Shown in pieces: positions 15,247 through 25,089 of a stretch of 64,000 nt of DNA. The DNA is taken from the NCBI GenBank assembly GCA_018817515.1, contig JAHIUD010000021.1:1-64000 (forward strand). The letters are read 5' to 3'. The position numbers and the translations under genes were made by a program. Position 1 is the stretch's first letter. Each line of letters opens with the position of its first letter. The notes beneath the pieces are model-generated. The model was not told the DNA's origin, did no database searches, and saw only the letters and a list, made by a program, of their open reading frames with translations. The DNA comes from Pseudomonadota bacterium (GTDB taxonomy: Bacteria; Desulfobacterota; Desulfovibrionia; Desulfovibrionales; Desulfovibrionaceae).

Positions 15247-17800
15247 AACACAGATCATCATCAGCGCGCGCGACCTGGCCAGCGCCACCATGCTGGGCGT
15301 GGGCAAGAACGCCCAGAGCCTTGGCCAGCAGGTCAACATGGTGGGCCGAAACGCCCAGGAAGCGCTCAAGCCCGTGCGCGAGCTGTTCCAGGAGCGCATC
15401 GGCAACAACCTGAACGAGACCGCCCTGTCCGCCTCGCTGAACAACATCGGCAAGGCGGCGGGCATGTCCCGCGTGGAGCTGGGCCGCCTGCACATGCAGC
15501 ACGGCGACACCGTCACCGGGCTCAAGATGATTGGCTCCGCAGCCATGCCCGTGGTCGGCGGCGTCACGGCCGTTGGCGCGGCCATGATCTACGCGGGCAA
15601 GGCCAGCTTCGACGCCACAGTGGAGAACACCCGCCTGGCCAAGAGCTACCTGTCCATAGAGGGCGGGGCGGCAGCGGCCACGGCTCAGCTCAAGTTCATC
15701 TACGACGAGTCCGTGCGCCTGGGCATGCAGTACCAGCAGACTGCCGCCTCGGCCAAAAACTTCTTCGCCTCCGGCAAGGGCACCACCTTGGAAGGCGAGA
15801 TGAACAAGATTTTCTCCGCCGTGTCCGAGGCTGGCGCCGCGCTGAACATGAGCCAGGATGACATCAACGGCGTGTTCCGCGCCCTGGGCCAGATGATGAG
15901 CAAGGGCAAGGTCCAGGCCGAGGAACTGCGCGGCCAGTTGGGCGAGCGCTTGCCCGGAGCCTTCACCCTGTCGGCCAAGGCCATGGGCCTCACCACCGCC
16001 GAGCTGGACAAGATGCTGGAGCAGGGCCAGGTGCTGGCCGACGACCTGCTGCCAAAGCTGGCCGACGTGCTGCACAACAAGTACGGCAAGGCCGCCGAGG
16101 AGGCGGCCAAGGCCTCCGACGCCGGGGCCCAGGCCGTGAACAGCATGTCCACGGAGTGGGAGCTTTTCAAGGCCGGGTTCATGGACACGGACTTGGTCGT
16201 CAGCGCCATCCGGCGCGTCACCAGCGCCCTGCGCGAGCAGAACGAAATGATGGTGCTCGACAGGATGCAGAAGGCAGGCATCAAGGCCGACCTGACCTCC
16301 GGCATGGGCGCTCTGGGCACCAACCCCCGTTATCTCAAAAACTACGGCTACACCGATAAGCAGATCCAGGCTTTCAAGGAATACGGCACGGACGACATGG
16401 AGGCCATCAACCGCATGGTCCGGGCCCAGCAGGAAAAGTCGCGCCAGGACTATGAGGACATCAGCCTGGAGAAGACCCTGGGCAAGGCCGGGTCGCTTAG
16501 CAAGGGCTTTTTGTCCGGCACCAAGGAAAGCCAGCGGCAGAAGATCGTCGACGACAGCTCCGCCGCCTTGAAGGCCCTGGAGGAAGCCCGCGATAAGGAC
16601 GCCGCCCATGCCGAGCGCTGGAGCGAGAAGATCCAGGCCGTGCACGCGGAAACAGCGCGCAAGCTGGCCGCCCTGAACAAGCAGGAGGACACCAAGGCCC
16701 GCAAGGAGCAGAGCGACTACGCCAAGGCCGTGGACTCCGCCACCGCGCACATCCGCGAGCTCAGCGCCTCGGAAGAAGAACTTTCCGCAGTCAAGATCGA
16801 AAACAAATACGCCAACATTCGCAAGGAGCTGGGCGCGGCCAACCCGCTGTACCGCGAGCTCATCAGCCTGGAGCAGCGGCACGCGGACCTGGCCTCGGCC
16901 CGCAAGGTGGCCGATGAACGCGAGGGCGCGCTCAAGAAAGACCTGCAAGCCCGCGTGGAGTTCGACAAGGCCTACCGCGCCAGCACCATGAGCGAGTCCG
17001 CCTTCAAGACCGCGCAGATCGAGGCCCAGGCCGAGGCCTGGAAAAGCGCCGGCGCGGATGAGGTCAAGGTGGGCCAGTGGGTGGAGCGGGAGAAGATGAA
17101 GGCCTCCCGCGAGTGGCAGGACGGGGCCAAGCTGTCCTTTGACGCCTATGTGGACAACGCGACCAACGCCGCAAAAGTTGCGGGCGATGCCATGACCTCC
17201 GGCCTCAAGGGCATGGAGGACGGCCTGTACGACTTCTTCATGACCGGCGAGATCGGCTGGACCAAGTTTGGCAACATGATCCAGAGCACCATGGCCAGGG
17301 CCCTGGCTCAGGACGTGATGGGGCAGAGCGCCAGCTATATTCGAAGCACCGGGTTCATGGGCGACATCAGCGAATTTTTCGGCTTCGGGGGCAGTTCCTT
17401 GGCCAGTGAAGGCTACAGCTCTTCCCAGGTGGATTCGGCTGTCAATTCTCTTGAAGCGAGCATCCTCGGCGGGCGTGCCAGCGGCGGCGGCGTCAGCTCC
17501 GGGCGCTGGCTGGTGGGGGAGGATGGCCCGGAGATTCTGGAGATGAACGGCAACGGCTACGTGTACAACGCCGCCCAAACCCAGGCCATGCTTTCCGGCT
17601 CTGGCGGCGGCGGCTCCGTCAATGTGGCCATCAACAACAGTTACGACTTTCGCGGGGCGGACAGCGGCACCGAGGCTCGCCTGCGCCGCTACGTGGACGA
17701 AATGTCGCGCCAGACGGTGAAGGACGCCACAGCCGCAGTGGAGGCCAAGGCCCGCCGAGGCGGCAGCTACGCCAAGAGCCTGGCCGGGAGGCCCCAATGA
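15236..17800 (+). CDS. Phage tail tape measure protein
   Basis: This 854-residue protein sets tail length and helps DNA injection. The ATG at 15236 overlaps the end of the GT fusion; the upstream open frame is shadow. The N-terminal part has heptad-like repeats. GQLGERLPGAFTLSAKAM and STEWELFKAGFMDTDLV (about 220-320) are typical of TMP domains. A long coiled-coil region (about 450-610) and a C-terminal part with SNYDF-type GGGGSVNVAINNSYDFRG follow. A hydrophobic, glycine-rich patch near residues 95-125 may be membrane active. Confidence 0.9.
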   Translation: MAAETQIIISARDLASATMLGVGKNAQSLGQQVNMVGRNAQEALKPVRELFQERIGNNLNETALSASLNNIGKAAGMSRVELGRLHMQHGDTVTGLKMIGSAAMPVVGGVTAVGAAMIYAGKASFDATVENTRLAKSYLSIEGGAAAATAQLKFIYDESVRLGMQYQQTAASAKNFFASGKGTTLEGEMNKIFSAVSEAGAALNMSQDDINGVFRALGQMMSKGKVQAEELRGQLGERLPGAFTLSAKAMGLTTAELDKMLEQGQVLADDLLPKLADVLHNKYGKAAEEAAKASDAGAQAVNSMSTEWELFKAGFMDTDLVVSAIRRVTSALREQNEMMVLDRMQKAGIKADLTSGMGALGTNPRYLKNYGYTDKQIQAFKEYGTDDMEAINRMVRAQQEKSRQDYEDISLEKTLGKAGSLSKGFLSGTKESQRQKIVDDSSAALKALEEARDKDAAHAERWSEKIQAVHAETARKLAALNKQEDTKARKEQSDYAKAVDSATAHIRELSASEEELSAVKIENKYANIRKELGAANPLYRELISLEQRHADLASARKVADEREGALKKDLQARVEFDKAYRASTMSESAFKTAQIEAQAEAWKSAGADEVKVGQWVEREKMKASREWQDGAKLSFDAYVDNATNAAKVAGDAMTSGLKGMEDGLYDFFMTGEIGWTKFGNMIQSTMARALAQDVMGQSASYIRSTGFMGDISEFFGFGGSSLASEGYSSSQVDSAVNSLEASILGGRASGGGVSSGRWLVGEDGPEILEMNGNGYVYNAAQTQAMLSGSGGGGSVNVAINNSYDFRGADSGTEARLRRYVDEMSRQTVKDATAAVEAKARRGGSYAKSLAGRPQ

Positions 17801-18423
17801 GCGTGACCCCCATCGCCTGGCCCACGCTCACGGTGCGGCCCAGCAACTTTACCTGGCACCTGCTGCCCCATAGCCAGACGTGGACCAGCCCTTTGAACGG
17901 CAGCAGCCAGACCCAGGAACTGCCCGGCGCGCGCTGGATATGCAAGCTGCCCTACCGCAAAATGCGCGAGGACGACTGGCGGCCCTGGACAGCGTTTGTG
18001 GCGCGGCTGCGCGGCGCTGCCGGGCGTTTCTACCTATCGCCCCTGCACGCCCTGCCCGCGCGCGGCGTGGCCACGGGCACGCCCGTAGTGGCCGGGGCGG
18101 GGCAAACAGGAGCCAGCCTGACCACCAGCGGCTGGACGAACAGCACCGCGCTGATCCTGCGCGCAGGCGACTACTTCCACGTGGCCACGGCCAACGGGCG
18201 CGAACTCAAGATCGTCACCGCCGACGTCAACAGCAGCGGTACCGGAACGGCAACCATCACTTTTGAGCCGCCACTGCGGGGGATCCCGGCCAATGGCGCG
18301 GCCCTTGAAGTCACAGCGCCCACAACGGTGATGCGGCTCTCCGACGACAGCCAGGGCCAGCTGGATTGGTCCGGCGTGCGCTACCACGACACGTCCATTG
18401 AATGCGTGGAGGCCTGGCTGTGA
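17797..18423 (+). CDS. Minor tail protein, gpM/distal-tail position
   Basis: This 208-residue protein starts at an ATGA overlap with the tape measure stop. Its position right after the tape measure is that of lambda gpM. The N-terminal half (WPTLTVRPSNFTWHLLPHSQ, GARWICKLPYRKM) resembles distal tail proteins that join tube and tip. Residues 85-180 look like a separate beta domain. The exact family is not certain. Confidence 0.6.
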   Translation: MSVTPIAWPTLTVRPSNFTWHLLPHSQTWTSPLNGSSQTQELPGARWICKLPYRKMREDDWRPWTAFVARLRGAAGRFYLSPLHALPARGVATGTPVVAGAGQTGASLTTSGWTNSTALILRAGDYFHVATANGRELKIVTADVNSSGTGTATITFEPPLRGIPANGAALEVTAPTTVMRLSDDSQGQLDWSGVRYHDTSIECVEAWL

Positions 18424-18998
18424 GCGGACGCGAAATCACCGCAGAAACAGCCGCCGCCGCCCAGGCAGAGGTGGTGCGCCTGGTGGCCCTGGCCCGGTTA
18501 GACTTCGACACCGGCACCCTGCGTTGCACCAGCGCACCGTACGACATGCTGTGGGACGAGCTGGACACCGGCGAGCCTGAGACCTTCATCACCACCCTTG
18601 GCCTGGGCAAGGTCAGCGGGGTGGAGGAGGGCGCGGAGCAGCAGGCCTACAACGTCACTGTGAGCATGAGCGGCATCCAGGCCGAGAGCGTGAGCCTGGT
18701 GCTGAGCGAAAACCCCCAGGGCCGCCCGGCGTGGATCTGGGTGGCGTTCCTGGACGCGGAACACCAGATCATCCCGGACCCGGTGCTGGTGTTCGCGGGC
18801 CGCATGGACACCCTGGCCCTGGACTACGGCGACAGCTCCGAGGTGGCCCTGACGATCGAAAGCCGCCTGGCCGACTGGGCGCGGGCGCGCGGAGGGCGCT
18901 ACACCGACGCCGAGCAGCAGAGCCGCTGTCCAGGCGACAAGTTTTTCGAGTTCGTAGCCCCGGCCACGGACAAGGAACTCACCTGGGGGCGGTCATGA
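18420..18998 (+). CDS. Minor tail protein, gpL-like by position
   Basis: This 192-residue protein probably starts at GTG 18420, which overlaps the previous TGA and has GGAGG at 18407-18411. An in-frame ATG at 18402 has no such site. It contains LARLDFDTGTLRCTSAPYD and repeated beta strands ending VALTIESRLADWARARGGRY, as in tail hub proteins. A single C-terminal Cys (QSRCPGDKFF) is conserved in similar proteins but is too little to claim the iron-sulphur cluster of lambda gpL. Confidence 0.65.
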   Translation: MSGREITAETAAAAQAEVVRLVALARLDFDTGTLRCTSAPYDMLWDELDTGEPETFITTLGLGKVSGVEEGAEQQAYNVTVSMSGIQAESVSLVLSENPQGRPAWIWVAFLDAEHQIIPDPVLVFAGRMDTLALDYGDSSEVALTIESRLADWARARGGRYTDAEQQSRCPGDKFFEFVAPATDKELTWGRS

Positions 18999-19420
18999 GC
19001 GTGCAGCGCCGCCACGACTGGGCCTCGCGCCTTGTGGCCCAGGTGGAGGCCGCACGGCAACGGCCCTTTGCCTGGGGCGGGGCGGACTGCTGCCTTACCG
19101 CCTGCGACATGGTCCAGGCTATGACGGGCGTGGACCCTGCCGCGCACTTTCGCGGGCGGTACAAAACCAAGGCCGGGGCCTTTCGCGCGCTCAAGGCTTT
19201 TGCCGGTGGCGGCCTGGAAGAAACCGCCCAGCGCATCACCACCGGTCTTGCTATGCCAGAAGTGCCGCCCCTGGCCGCCCAGCGCGGCGATGTCTGCCTG
19301 GTGGAGACCTTGCAGGGCCCGGCCCTGGGCATCTGCCTCGGCGCGCAGGTGGCCGTGCAGGGGCCGCTCGGCCTAGCCCTGCTGCCCATGCATCAGGCGT
19401 TGCGCGCCTGGAGGGTGTAG
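18995..19420 (+). CDS. NlpC/P60-like tail protein (DUF6950 type), gpK position
   Basis: This 141-residue protein starts at an ATGA overlap, behind GGGGGCGG. RPFAWGGADCCLTACDMVQA (about 24-43) holds the Cys of an NlpC/P60-like fold, in the form seen in DUF6950 proteins. A histidine follows in AHFRGRY. Lambda gpK, at the same place, is a peptidoglycan peptidase with an extra Mov34 domain, missing here. Hydrolase activity is likely but not shown by the full catalytic triad. Confidence 0.7.
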   Translation: MSVQRRHDWASRLVAQVEAARQRPFAWGGADCCLTACDMVQAMTGVDPAAHFRGRYKTKAGAFRALKAFAGGGLEETAQRITTGLAMPEVPPLAAQRGDVCLVETLQGPALGICLGAQVAVQGPLGLALLPMHQALRAWRV

Positions 19421-19422
19421 CC

Positions 19423-22400
19423 ATGGGTGGAGCTGTTGTCGCCGCCATTTCTCTTGTGGCCAGCGCAGGTACAGCGGCCTTGTTGCCAGCAGGCATAGGC
19501 GCATTCGCATCCACAATGATCTCCGGTGCCGTTGGCATGGGCATCAGTACACTCGGCGGTGCGCTATTGGGCGGGGGAGCGAAGTCGAAGGCACCAAGCT
19601 TTGGAACTGAGGCCCAGGACCGCAAGTTGATGCTACGCAGCAGCGTGGAAAGCCGCAAAATCCCATACGGCCTGGTCAAGGTCAGCGGCCCCCTGGCGCT
19701 CAAGGCTACCACGGGCGACACCAAGGAATACCTTCACCTTGCCGTGCCCATGTCCACGCGCGAGGTGGCCGAGATCGGCGATGTCTGGTTCGACGACACG
19801 CTGAGCACGGACTCGCGAATTTCCGGCTTCAACCGCGTCAAAAAGCACCTGGGCGCGCCCAGCCAGGAGGCGGACACGGACCTCGTGGCCGAGGTGCCGG
19901 GCTGGACCGTGCAGCACCGGGGCCAGGGCATCGCCTACCTCTACCCCCGCGCCAAGTACGACTCCACGGCCTGGCCCAACAGCATCAAGAGCGTGCTGGG
20001 CCTGGTGCGCGGTGTGTATATCTATGACCCACGCGCCGCCACCATCGCCATCACCAGCAGCACGGCTGCGTCTCCGGCTGTCATCACCACCGGCACGGCG
20101 CATGGCCTGAGCGTGGGCGACTGGGTCTTCGTGCGCGGTCACAGCGCGGCGCTGTCTAAGTTTTATGTGGTGGGCACGGCACCGACAGCAACCACCCTGA
20201 CGCTGCTCTATCCCGTCTTCGGCGAAGAAGCCGTCGCTCTGTCCGAGGGCGGCACGGGCGGCACGCTGGCCAAGATGACATGGAGCCACAACGCGGCGCT
20301 GTGCATCCTGGACTACCTGCTCTGGACCGATGGCCTGAACGCCAACGAGGACGAGGTGCACTGGGAGTCCTGGATCGCCAGCGCCAATGTGTGCGAGGAG
20401 CAGGTGGAACTGGGCGCAGCAGCCACGCTGACGGCCAACGCCGGGACCGATGTCGTCACCCTGTCCGAGCCCGTGCCCTGGGCCACGGGCCTTTCCGTGC
20501 GGCTCACCAGCACGGGCGCGCTGCCTGCGCCCCTGGCCGTGGACACCACCTATTACTGGATACGGCTATCTGCCACCACGGGCAAGCTGGCGGCAACCAG
20601 CGAGGACGCGGGCTACGGCCTGGGCATCGACCTTACCGACGCAGGCAGCGGCACCCACACGCTGTCCTGCGCGCTCACGGCCACGGTGGACGCCACGGCG
20701 GACACGGTGACCGCTTCCGGCCCGGTCTACTGGCACACGGGCGACGGCGTGCGCTTCCTCTCCGGCACGCCGCCCACGGGCCTGAGCCTGGGCACCACCT
20801 ACTTCTGGATCCGCACGGGCGACAGCGCAGGCAAGCTGGCCTCGTCCTTTGCTCTGGCCATGGCCGGCACAGCCCTGGACCTGGCCGACGCCGGAACCGG
20901 GCTGACAATCGCCAGGGTGAGCCAGCCGCGCTACACCTGCAACGGCGTGGTGGACCTGGCCAAGAAGCCCATCGACATCATCGAGCAGCTCTTGACCTCT
21001 TGCCTCGGCGTCATGCCCTACCTGCAAGGCAAGTACCGCCTGCACGCGGCCTGCGCTGGCGTTCCGCTCGACCGCGCCCTTACCGAGTCCGATTTGCGCG
21101 ACACCCTCAAAATCAGGCCCCGGCCTCCCAAGCGTGAGCTGTACAATGCCGTGCGCGGAACGTTCGTGGACCCGGCCCAGCTCTGGCAGCCCACGGACTT
21201 CGTGCCGCAGCTGAGCGCAGGGTACGAGGCGCGCGACGGCGGCGAGCGCATCTACAAGGACAAGGAGCTGCCGTTCACAACCGACGGCGTCATGGCCCAG
21301 CGCCTGGCCAGGATTGACCTGGCCCGCGCCGACCAGGGCATCACCGTGGACTACCCGGCCAATCTCGCGGCCCTGCCCATCGCCTTGTGGGACGTGGTGC
21401 CGCTGTCCATCGCCAACCTTGGCTGGGTGCGCAAGTCCTTCCGCGTGCTGGGCTGGACTCTGTCCGAGCAGGGCGGCGTCGACCTGGTGTTGCAGGAGGA
21501 GGCCCCGGAGGTCTACGACTGGAGCCCGGATGAAGGCTCCCAGGCCGACCCCGCGCCCAACACGCTGTTGGCCAACCCCTGGGACGTGGCCGCGCCCACA
21601 GCGCTGACGCTCGCCAGCGGCACGGACGTGCTGGCCATCCGGGGCGATGGCACGGTGCAGACCCGGCTCAAGTGCACGTGGACCGCCCCGGCAGACGCCT
21701 TTGTGCTCTCCGGCGGGCACATCGAGATCCAGCAGAAGAAAAGCGCGGACGCCTCCTGGCTGCCCGCTCTGACCCAGCCCGGAGCGGACACCGAGGCCTA
21801 CCTGCTCGACGTGGAGGACGGCGCCGCCTACGACGTGCGCCTGCGCGCGGTCAACGGCCTGGGTGCTGTAAGCTCCTGGCTGTCCGTCACCGGCCATGTG
21901 GTGCTGGGCAAGAGCCAGCCGCCCAGCGACGTGGCCTCGTTCTCCGTGCAACAGAACGGTGCTGTCTGCACCTTCCAGTGGCCTGCGGTTTCGGACATGG
22001 ACCTGTCCGGCTACGAAATGCGTTTCGGCCCTCGTGGCTCTTTCGTCTGGGACACGGCCAGCCTTATCACCCGCGCCACGCGTGGCACGCTCATCACCAA
22101 CTCGGCCCTGCCGCCCGGGAACTGGACCGTCGGCATCAAGGCCCAGGACAGCAGCGGCAACTACAGCGCCAACGCAACGACCTTCGACATCACCACCGTG
22201 AGCCAGTCCAACGTCATCGTGAGCCAGCAGCAGAATCCTACCTGGCCGGGCGCCCTCACGGGCCTGGTCAGGCATTACACAGGCGTGCTGCTCATGGACT
22301 CCCAGGGCGTTGCTGTGGACGACGGCTGGGACACTTTCGACAAATTCTGCCCGGTCCCGGCGGAGGCCAGCCACTACGAGACGCCTGAGCAGGATTGCGG

Positions 22401-22866
22401 GTTTGACTCGCCCAGCGCGCGGGTCTGGGGCACGTCTGCCGGGTTTGCCGGGCCGGGTGAGGCCGCAGCGCCAGGTCTGTCGCTCCAGGTGGCCACCAAG
22501 CCCTCCGGCGGCGAATATAGCACCTTTGTGCCCTGGATGGGCGGCACCATCGGTGACCGCTATTTCAAAGGCCGCGTTGTGCTCGACCCGGCCCCCGGTT
22601 CGGGCGCGCTTGAAGCCTCCACCCTGACAGCGGACGGCGAGCCCTGGACCCAGCAGGGTACGGCGGTCATCGCTGTCGGCGGCACCACCATCACCTTCCC
22701 CCAGGCTTTCCATTCGACGCCGACCCCAAACGTGTCCGCCAGCGGGAACCAGTCCCTCAATGGGGTTTGGTCGAACCTGACTTCAACCTCGATGCTTGTA
22801 AAAATCTACGACACCAGCGGCACGGACATAGGCGGCACCTGCGCCTGGTCCGTGACCGGAACATAG
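19423..22866 (+). CDS. Tail tip / host-specificity protein, gpJ-like
   Basis: This 1147-residue protein starts two bases after the gpK-like gene. The N-terminal 50 residues are glycine- and alanine-rich and hydrophobic, as in central tail tip proteins, and KIPYGLVKVSGPLAL is conserved. Residues about 205-285 form an FCCH-like module (TGTAHGLSVGDWVFVRG). About 335-505 hold two copies of a TTYYWIR/TTYFWIR module. FDVAPTALTL onward is two fibronectin III-like domains (about 720-930). The last 80 residues (VIAVGGTTITFPQAF) look like a receptor-binding tip. It likely chooses the host. Confidence 0.85.
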   Translation: MGGAVVAAISLVASAGTAALLPAGIGAFASTMISGAVGMGISTLGGALLGGGAKSKAPSFGTEAQDRKLMLRSSVESRKIPYGLVKVSGPLALKATTGDTKEYLHLAVPMSTREVAEIGDVWFDDTLSTDSRISGFNRVKKHLGAPSQEADTDLVAEVPGWTVQHRGQGIAYLYPRAKYDSTAWPNSIKSVLGLVRGVYIYDPRAATIAITSSTAASPAVITTGTAHGLSVGDWVFVRGHSAALSKFYVVGTAPTATTLTLLYPVFGEEAVALSEGGTGGTLAKMTWSHNAALCILDYLLWTDGLNANEDEVHWESWIASANVCEEQVELGAAATLTANAGTDVVTLSEPVPWATGLSVRLTSTGALPAPLAVDTTYYWIRLSATTGKLAATSEDAGYGLGIDLTDAGSGTHTLSCALTATVDATADTVTASGPVYWHTGDGVRFLSGTPPTGLSLGTTYFWIRTGDSAGKLASSFALAMAGTALDLADAGTGLTIARVSQPRYTCNGVVDLAKKPIDIIEQLLTSCLGVMPYLQGKYRLHAACAGVPLDRALTESDLRDTLKIRPRPPKRELYNAVRGTFVDPAQLWQPTDFVPQLSAGYEARDGGERIYKDKELPFTTDGVMAQRLARIDLARADQGITVDYPANLAALPIALWDVVPLSIANLGWVRKSFRVLGWTLSEQGGVDLVLQEEAPEVYDWSPDEGSQADPAPNTLLANPWDVAAPTALTLASGTDVLAIRGDGTVQTRLKCTWTAPADAFVLSGGHIEIQQKKSADASWLPALTQPGADTEAYLLDVEDGAAYDVRLRAVNGLGAVSSWLSVTGHVVLGKSQPPSDVASFSVQQNGAVCTFQWPAVSDMDLSGYEMRFGPRGSFVWDTASLITRATRGTLITNSALPPGNWTVGIKAQDSSGNYSANATTFDITTVSQSNVIVSQQQNPTWPGALTGLVRHYTGVLLMDSQGVAVDDGWDTFDKFCPVPAEASHYETPEQDCGFDSPSARVWGTSAGFAGPGEAAAPGLSLQVATKPSGGEYSTFVPWMGGTIGDRYFKGRVVLDPAPGSGALEASTLTADGEPWTQQGTAVIAVGGTTITFPQAFHSTPTPNVSASGNQSLNGVWSNLTSTSMLVKIYDTSGTDIGGTCAWSVTGT
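20420..20935 (+). repeat. Duplicated module inside the tail tip gene
   Basis: Two direct copies (about 20425-20670 and 20690-20935) encode matching sequences: DTTYYWIRLSATTGKLAA and GTTYFWIRTGDSAGKLAS, followed by DLTDAGSGTHTL and DLADAGTGLTI. The duplication adds a second beta module to the tip. Confidence 0.8.
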
Positions 22867-22875
22867 GAGGCGACC

Positions 22876-24318
22876 ATGCCCACCGCAAAGCCCATCAAGA
22901 CAGACGTCAACACGCAAACCAGCGTGCAGTACAAGGCCAACCTGGACGCGAACAGCAATGTCGATGCGCGGCTCTCCTGGGCCTTTGCCCCCCATGCCCA
23001 GGACACGCCGAACATGACCGTGGCTCTTGCGGCCGGGGCTATCCTGTCCGGCACCACGCTCACCGAGGTTGCGGCGCAGAGCACCACGACCATCACCGCT
23101 CCGGTGACCAACCCGCGCATCGACCGCGTGGTCATCGACAGCGTGACCGGGGCTGTGAGCGTTGTTGAGGGCGACGAGGCGGCAGAGCCGGAAGCTCCGG
23201 CCATCCCTGCGGGCAAGCTGCCTGTGGCCCGAGTTCTGCTGGCCACGGACACCACGGCCATCACCAACGCGGACTTGACCGACGAGCGCGTGGGCGGGTC
23301 CGGAGGCGTGCAGATCGGCAGCATCGCCGACCCGAGCGCGGAAGAGGCGGCCAGCACCCTGGACGTGGCCACCGCCATCGCGGCCATACCCACGGCAGAC
23401 GCCTTTGCTCGCGACATGGCGCTCTATGAGGCATTTCGCAACTGGCGGCAGGACAGCAAGTCCAGCGGCCCTATCCCCTCGGGGTATCTGTGGACATTCC
23501 AAAGTGACGAACTGGCGACCAAGACGAATGCCACATACGACGCCTCGGGAAAGCAATACACAAACCAAAGTATTATTTCCGTGACGTCCGGCGCCAGTGC
23601 CGTAGGGACATTTGGATCAAGCTGCACAACCGTTGATAAAGGTATTACCGCTTGCCCAAATGGTTCAACCATCACCGTCATCGGGTGTTATTGCGCTTCT
23701 TCGGCAAGCCTTGCCGTAAAGGTTTTGAAGTTTGTCTCCGGATCAACCTGGAACGTCGTCCACAGCGAAAGCTTTTCCCACCCTGGCGGGGGGTATGCGG
23801 ACAAGACGTTGAGCACTCCCTACGCTGTCCCTAACGATGGGAAAACATACCGTATCGGCATCTATGGCCCCTCAAGCACAACATCTTATGCGAGTGGGAG
23901 TGCGGACCTTTATTATGGTGATGCAACAGGAAACGGCGTGGCATTTGTTTTGAATGACAACCGCCCGTTCATGTCGCGGTACACATATAGATCCGGTGCG
24001 CAAAGCATAACCTTGAAGCCGACGGCCATTACCGTTGGCGCGGCCCCGGCAAGCGCGCTGATCGATATCCTGCACGCTCCCACCGACGCTGTGACGCTGA
24101 ACACCGACCTCAAGGCGCGCGTGAGTTTTGACGGCGGGAGCACTTGGAGCGGCTACGTCACGTTGGAGCAGGTTTGCGAGTTTTCCAGCGGTGTTTATCT
24201 GCTCAAGGGTCTTGTGGATACCACCGGAATGACCCCCGGCACGTCCGTTCTCTGGGAAATCACAACCGACAACGCCAAGGCTCAGGCCGCGCGCGGTGTG
24301 GCGCTGGTTTTGAGCTAG
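22876..24318 (+). CDS. Tail fibre protein
   Basis: This 480-residue protein follows the tip gene. The N-terminal 160 residues (VDARLSWAFAPHAQDTPNMT, TEVAAQSTTTITAPVTNPR) are Ala/Thr-rich and fibre-like, with a sequence found in baseplate-attached fibre proteins. Residues about 210-375 come from a clearly more AT-rich stretch (about 23500-24000) and hold a Cys- and Ser-rich beta region, probably the receptor-binding part. The end (SALIDILHAPTDAVTLNTDL) returns to high GC. This patchwork suggests exchange of the host-binding part. Confidence 0.75.
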   Translation: MPTAKPIKTDVNTQTSVQYKANLDANSNVDARLSWAFAPHAQDTPNMTVALAAGAILSGTTLTEVAAQSTTTITAPVTNPRIDRVVIDSVTGAVSVVEGDEAAEPEAPAIPAGKLPVARVLLATDTTAITNADLTDERVGGSGGVQIGSIADPSAEEAASTLDVATAIAAIPTADAFARDMALYEAFRNWRQDSKSSGPIPSGYLWTFQSDELATKTNATYDASGKQYTNQSIISVTSGASAVGTFGSSCTTVDKGITACPNGSTITVIGCYCASSASLAVKVLKFVSGSTWNVVHSESFSHPGGGYADKTLSTPYAVPNDGKTYRIGIYGPSSTTSYASGSADLYYGDATGNGVAFVLNDNRPFMSRYTYRSGAQSITLKPTAITVGAAPASALIDILHAPTDAVTLNTDLKARVSFDGGSTWSGYVTLEQVCEFSSGVYLLKGLVDTTGMTPGTSVLWEITTDNAKAQAARGVALVLS

Positions 24319-24327
24319 GAGGGCGCG

Positions 24328-24678
24328 ATGTACACCCGAATTGTTGACGGCCTGACCACGACGCCGACAGAGTCTCTGCCCGTTCTTGGGCCCAAGGAAT
24401 GCGCGCTGGTCGTGGAGTGTTGCGCGGAGGTTCAGGCGGGCTGGCCGTTCGTCGGCGGGGAGATTGTGGAGCCAGGCCCGGACGCGGTGATGGAAGCGGC
24501 GATCCTGGACATCGTCGCCAGCTATGACCTCAAGCGAAAAGGACTCAAGGACCGCATGGCCGTTGCGCTGCTCCAGGATGGAGAAAACGAAGCGGCTATT
24601 CGTGCTGCGCTGGCTGCTGAATGGCAGCAGGCCAACGCTGATGAAGAATTGGAAATCTTTTCACTGCTAGGAGGATAG
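24328..24678 (+). CDS. Hypothetical protein after the tail fibre, possible fibre chaperone
   Basis: This 116-residue protein starts behind GGAGGGCGCG, nine bases after the fibre gene. The C-terminal half is helical and acidic (LLQDGENEAAIRAALAAEWQ). Small genes right after a fibre gene often encode fibre assembly proteins, but no such motif is seen here, so the role is inferred from place alone. Confidence 0.55.
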   Translation: MYTRIVDGLTTTPTESLPVLGPKECALVVECCAEVQAGWPFVGGEIVEPGPDAVMEAAILDIVASYDLKRKGLKDRMAVALLQDGENEAAIRAALAAEWQQANADEELEIFSLLGG

Positions 24679-24679
24679 T

Positions 24680-24862
24680 ATGCTGTACTGCCCCAAGTGC
24701 TCGGCCCCCGGCCCGTTCACCCAGGAAGGTCTTTCTCCGCTGCTCATCCGTCTTGGGTTCTACATCTGCGTGTCGTGCCTGGGCCTTGTGCGCCCGGTGA
24801 ACGGCGCGCCTGCCGCTTCCGTGGCGCAGACTGAGGCCCAGGCCGAGACGCCCCAGGAGTAG
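24680..24862 (+). CDS. Small zinc-ribbon protein
   Basis: This 60-residue protein starts one base after the previous stop, behind TAGGAGG. CPKC near the N-terminus and CVSC at about residue 35 make a Cys4 zinc ribbon (YCPKCSAPGPF; YICVSCLGLV). The C-terminus is Ala/Gln/Glu-rich. The function is unknown; it is one of several Cys4 proteins in the prophage. Confidence 0.6.
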   Translation: MLYCPKCSAPGPFTQEGLSPLLIRLGFYICVSCLGLVRPVNGAPAASVAQTEAQAETPQE

Positions 24863-24865
24863 CCC

Positions 24866-25084
24866 GTGGCTGACATCTGCGACAATGCCCAGGCCGTGGA
24901 GCTGCTGCTCCGGGCCGAGGCCCTGGACCGCGCCCGCCTGCGTCCTGCAGGCCCGGGCCCGGTCTACATTGACGGCGTGGCCTGTTGCCGCACGTGTCAG
25001 GAGCCCATCTGCTCAGCCAGGCTCAAGGCCGTTCCCGGGTGCTGTCAGTGCCGGGAATGTCAGGAAGAGGCGGAGGGGAGCTGA
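24866..25084 (+). CDS. TraR/DksA-type zinc-finger protein
   Basis: This 72-residue protein starts at a GTG three bases after the previous stop, with AGGAG before it. CCRTCQEPICSARLKAVPG (about 38-56), then CRECQ, matches the C4 zinc finger of TraR/DksA proteins, including the RLKAVPG core. Such small phage forms can bind RNA polymerase in its secondary channel. It is the last gene of the rightward late region. Confidence 0.8.
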   Translation: MADICDNAQAVELLLRAEALDRARLRPAGPGPVYIDGVACCRTCQEPICSARLKAVPGCCQCRECQEEAEGS

Positions 25085-25089
25085 AAGAG

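Noticed and set aside
14552..17797. Very long open frame on the minus strand opposite the tape measure gene (about 1080 codons)
   Set aside because: High-GC codon bias leaves the opposite strand open. It shows no domain, and the plus-strand proteins are clearly recognisable.
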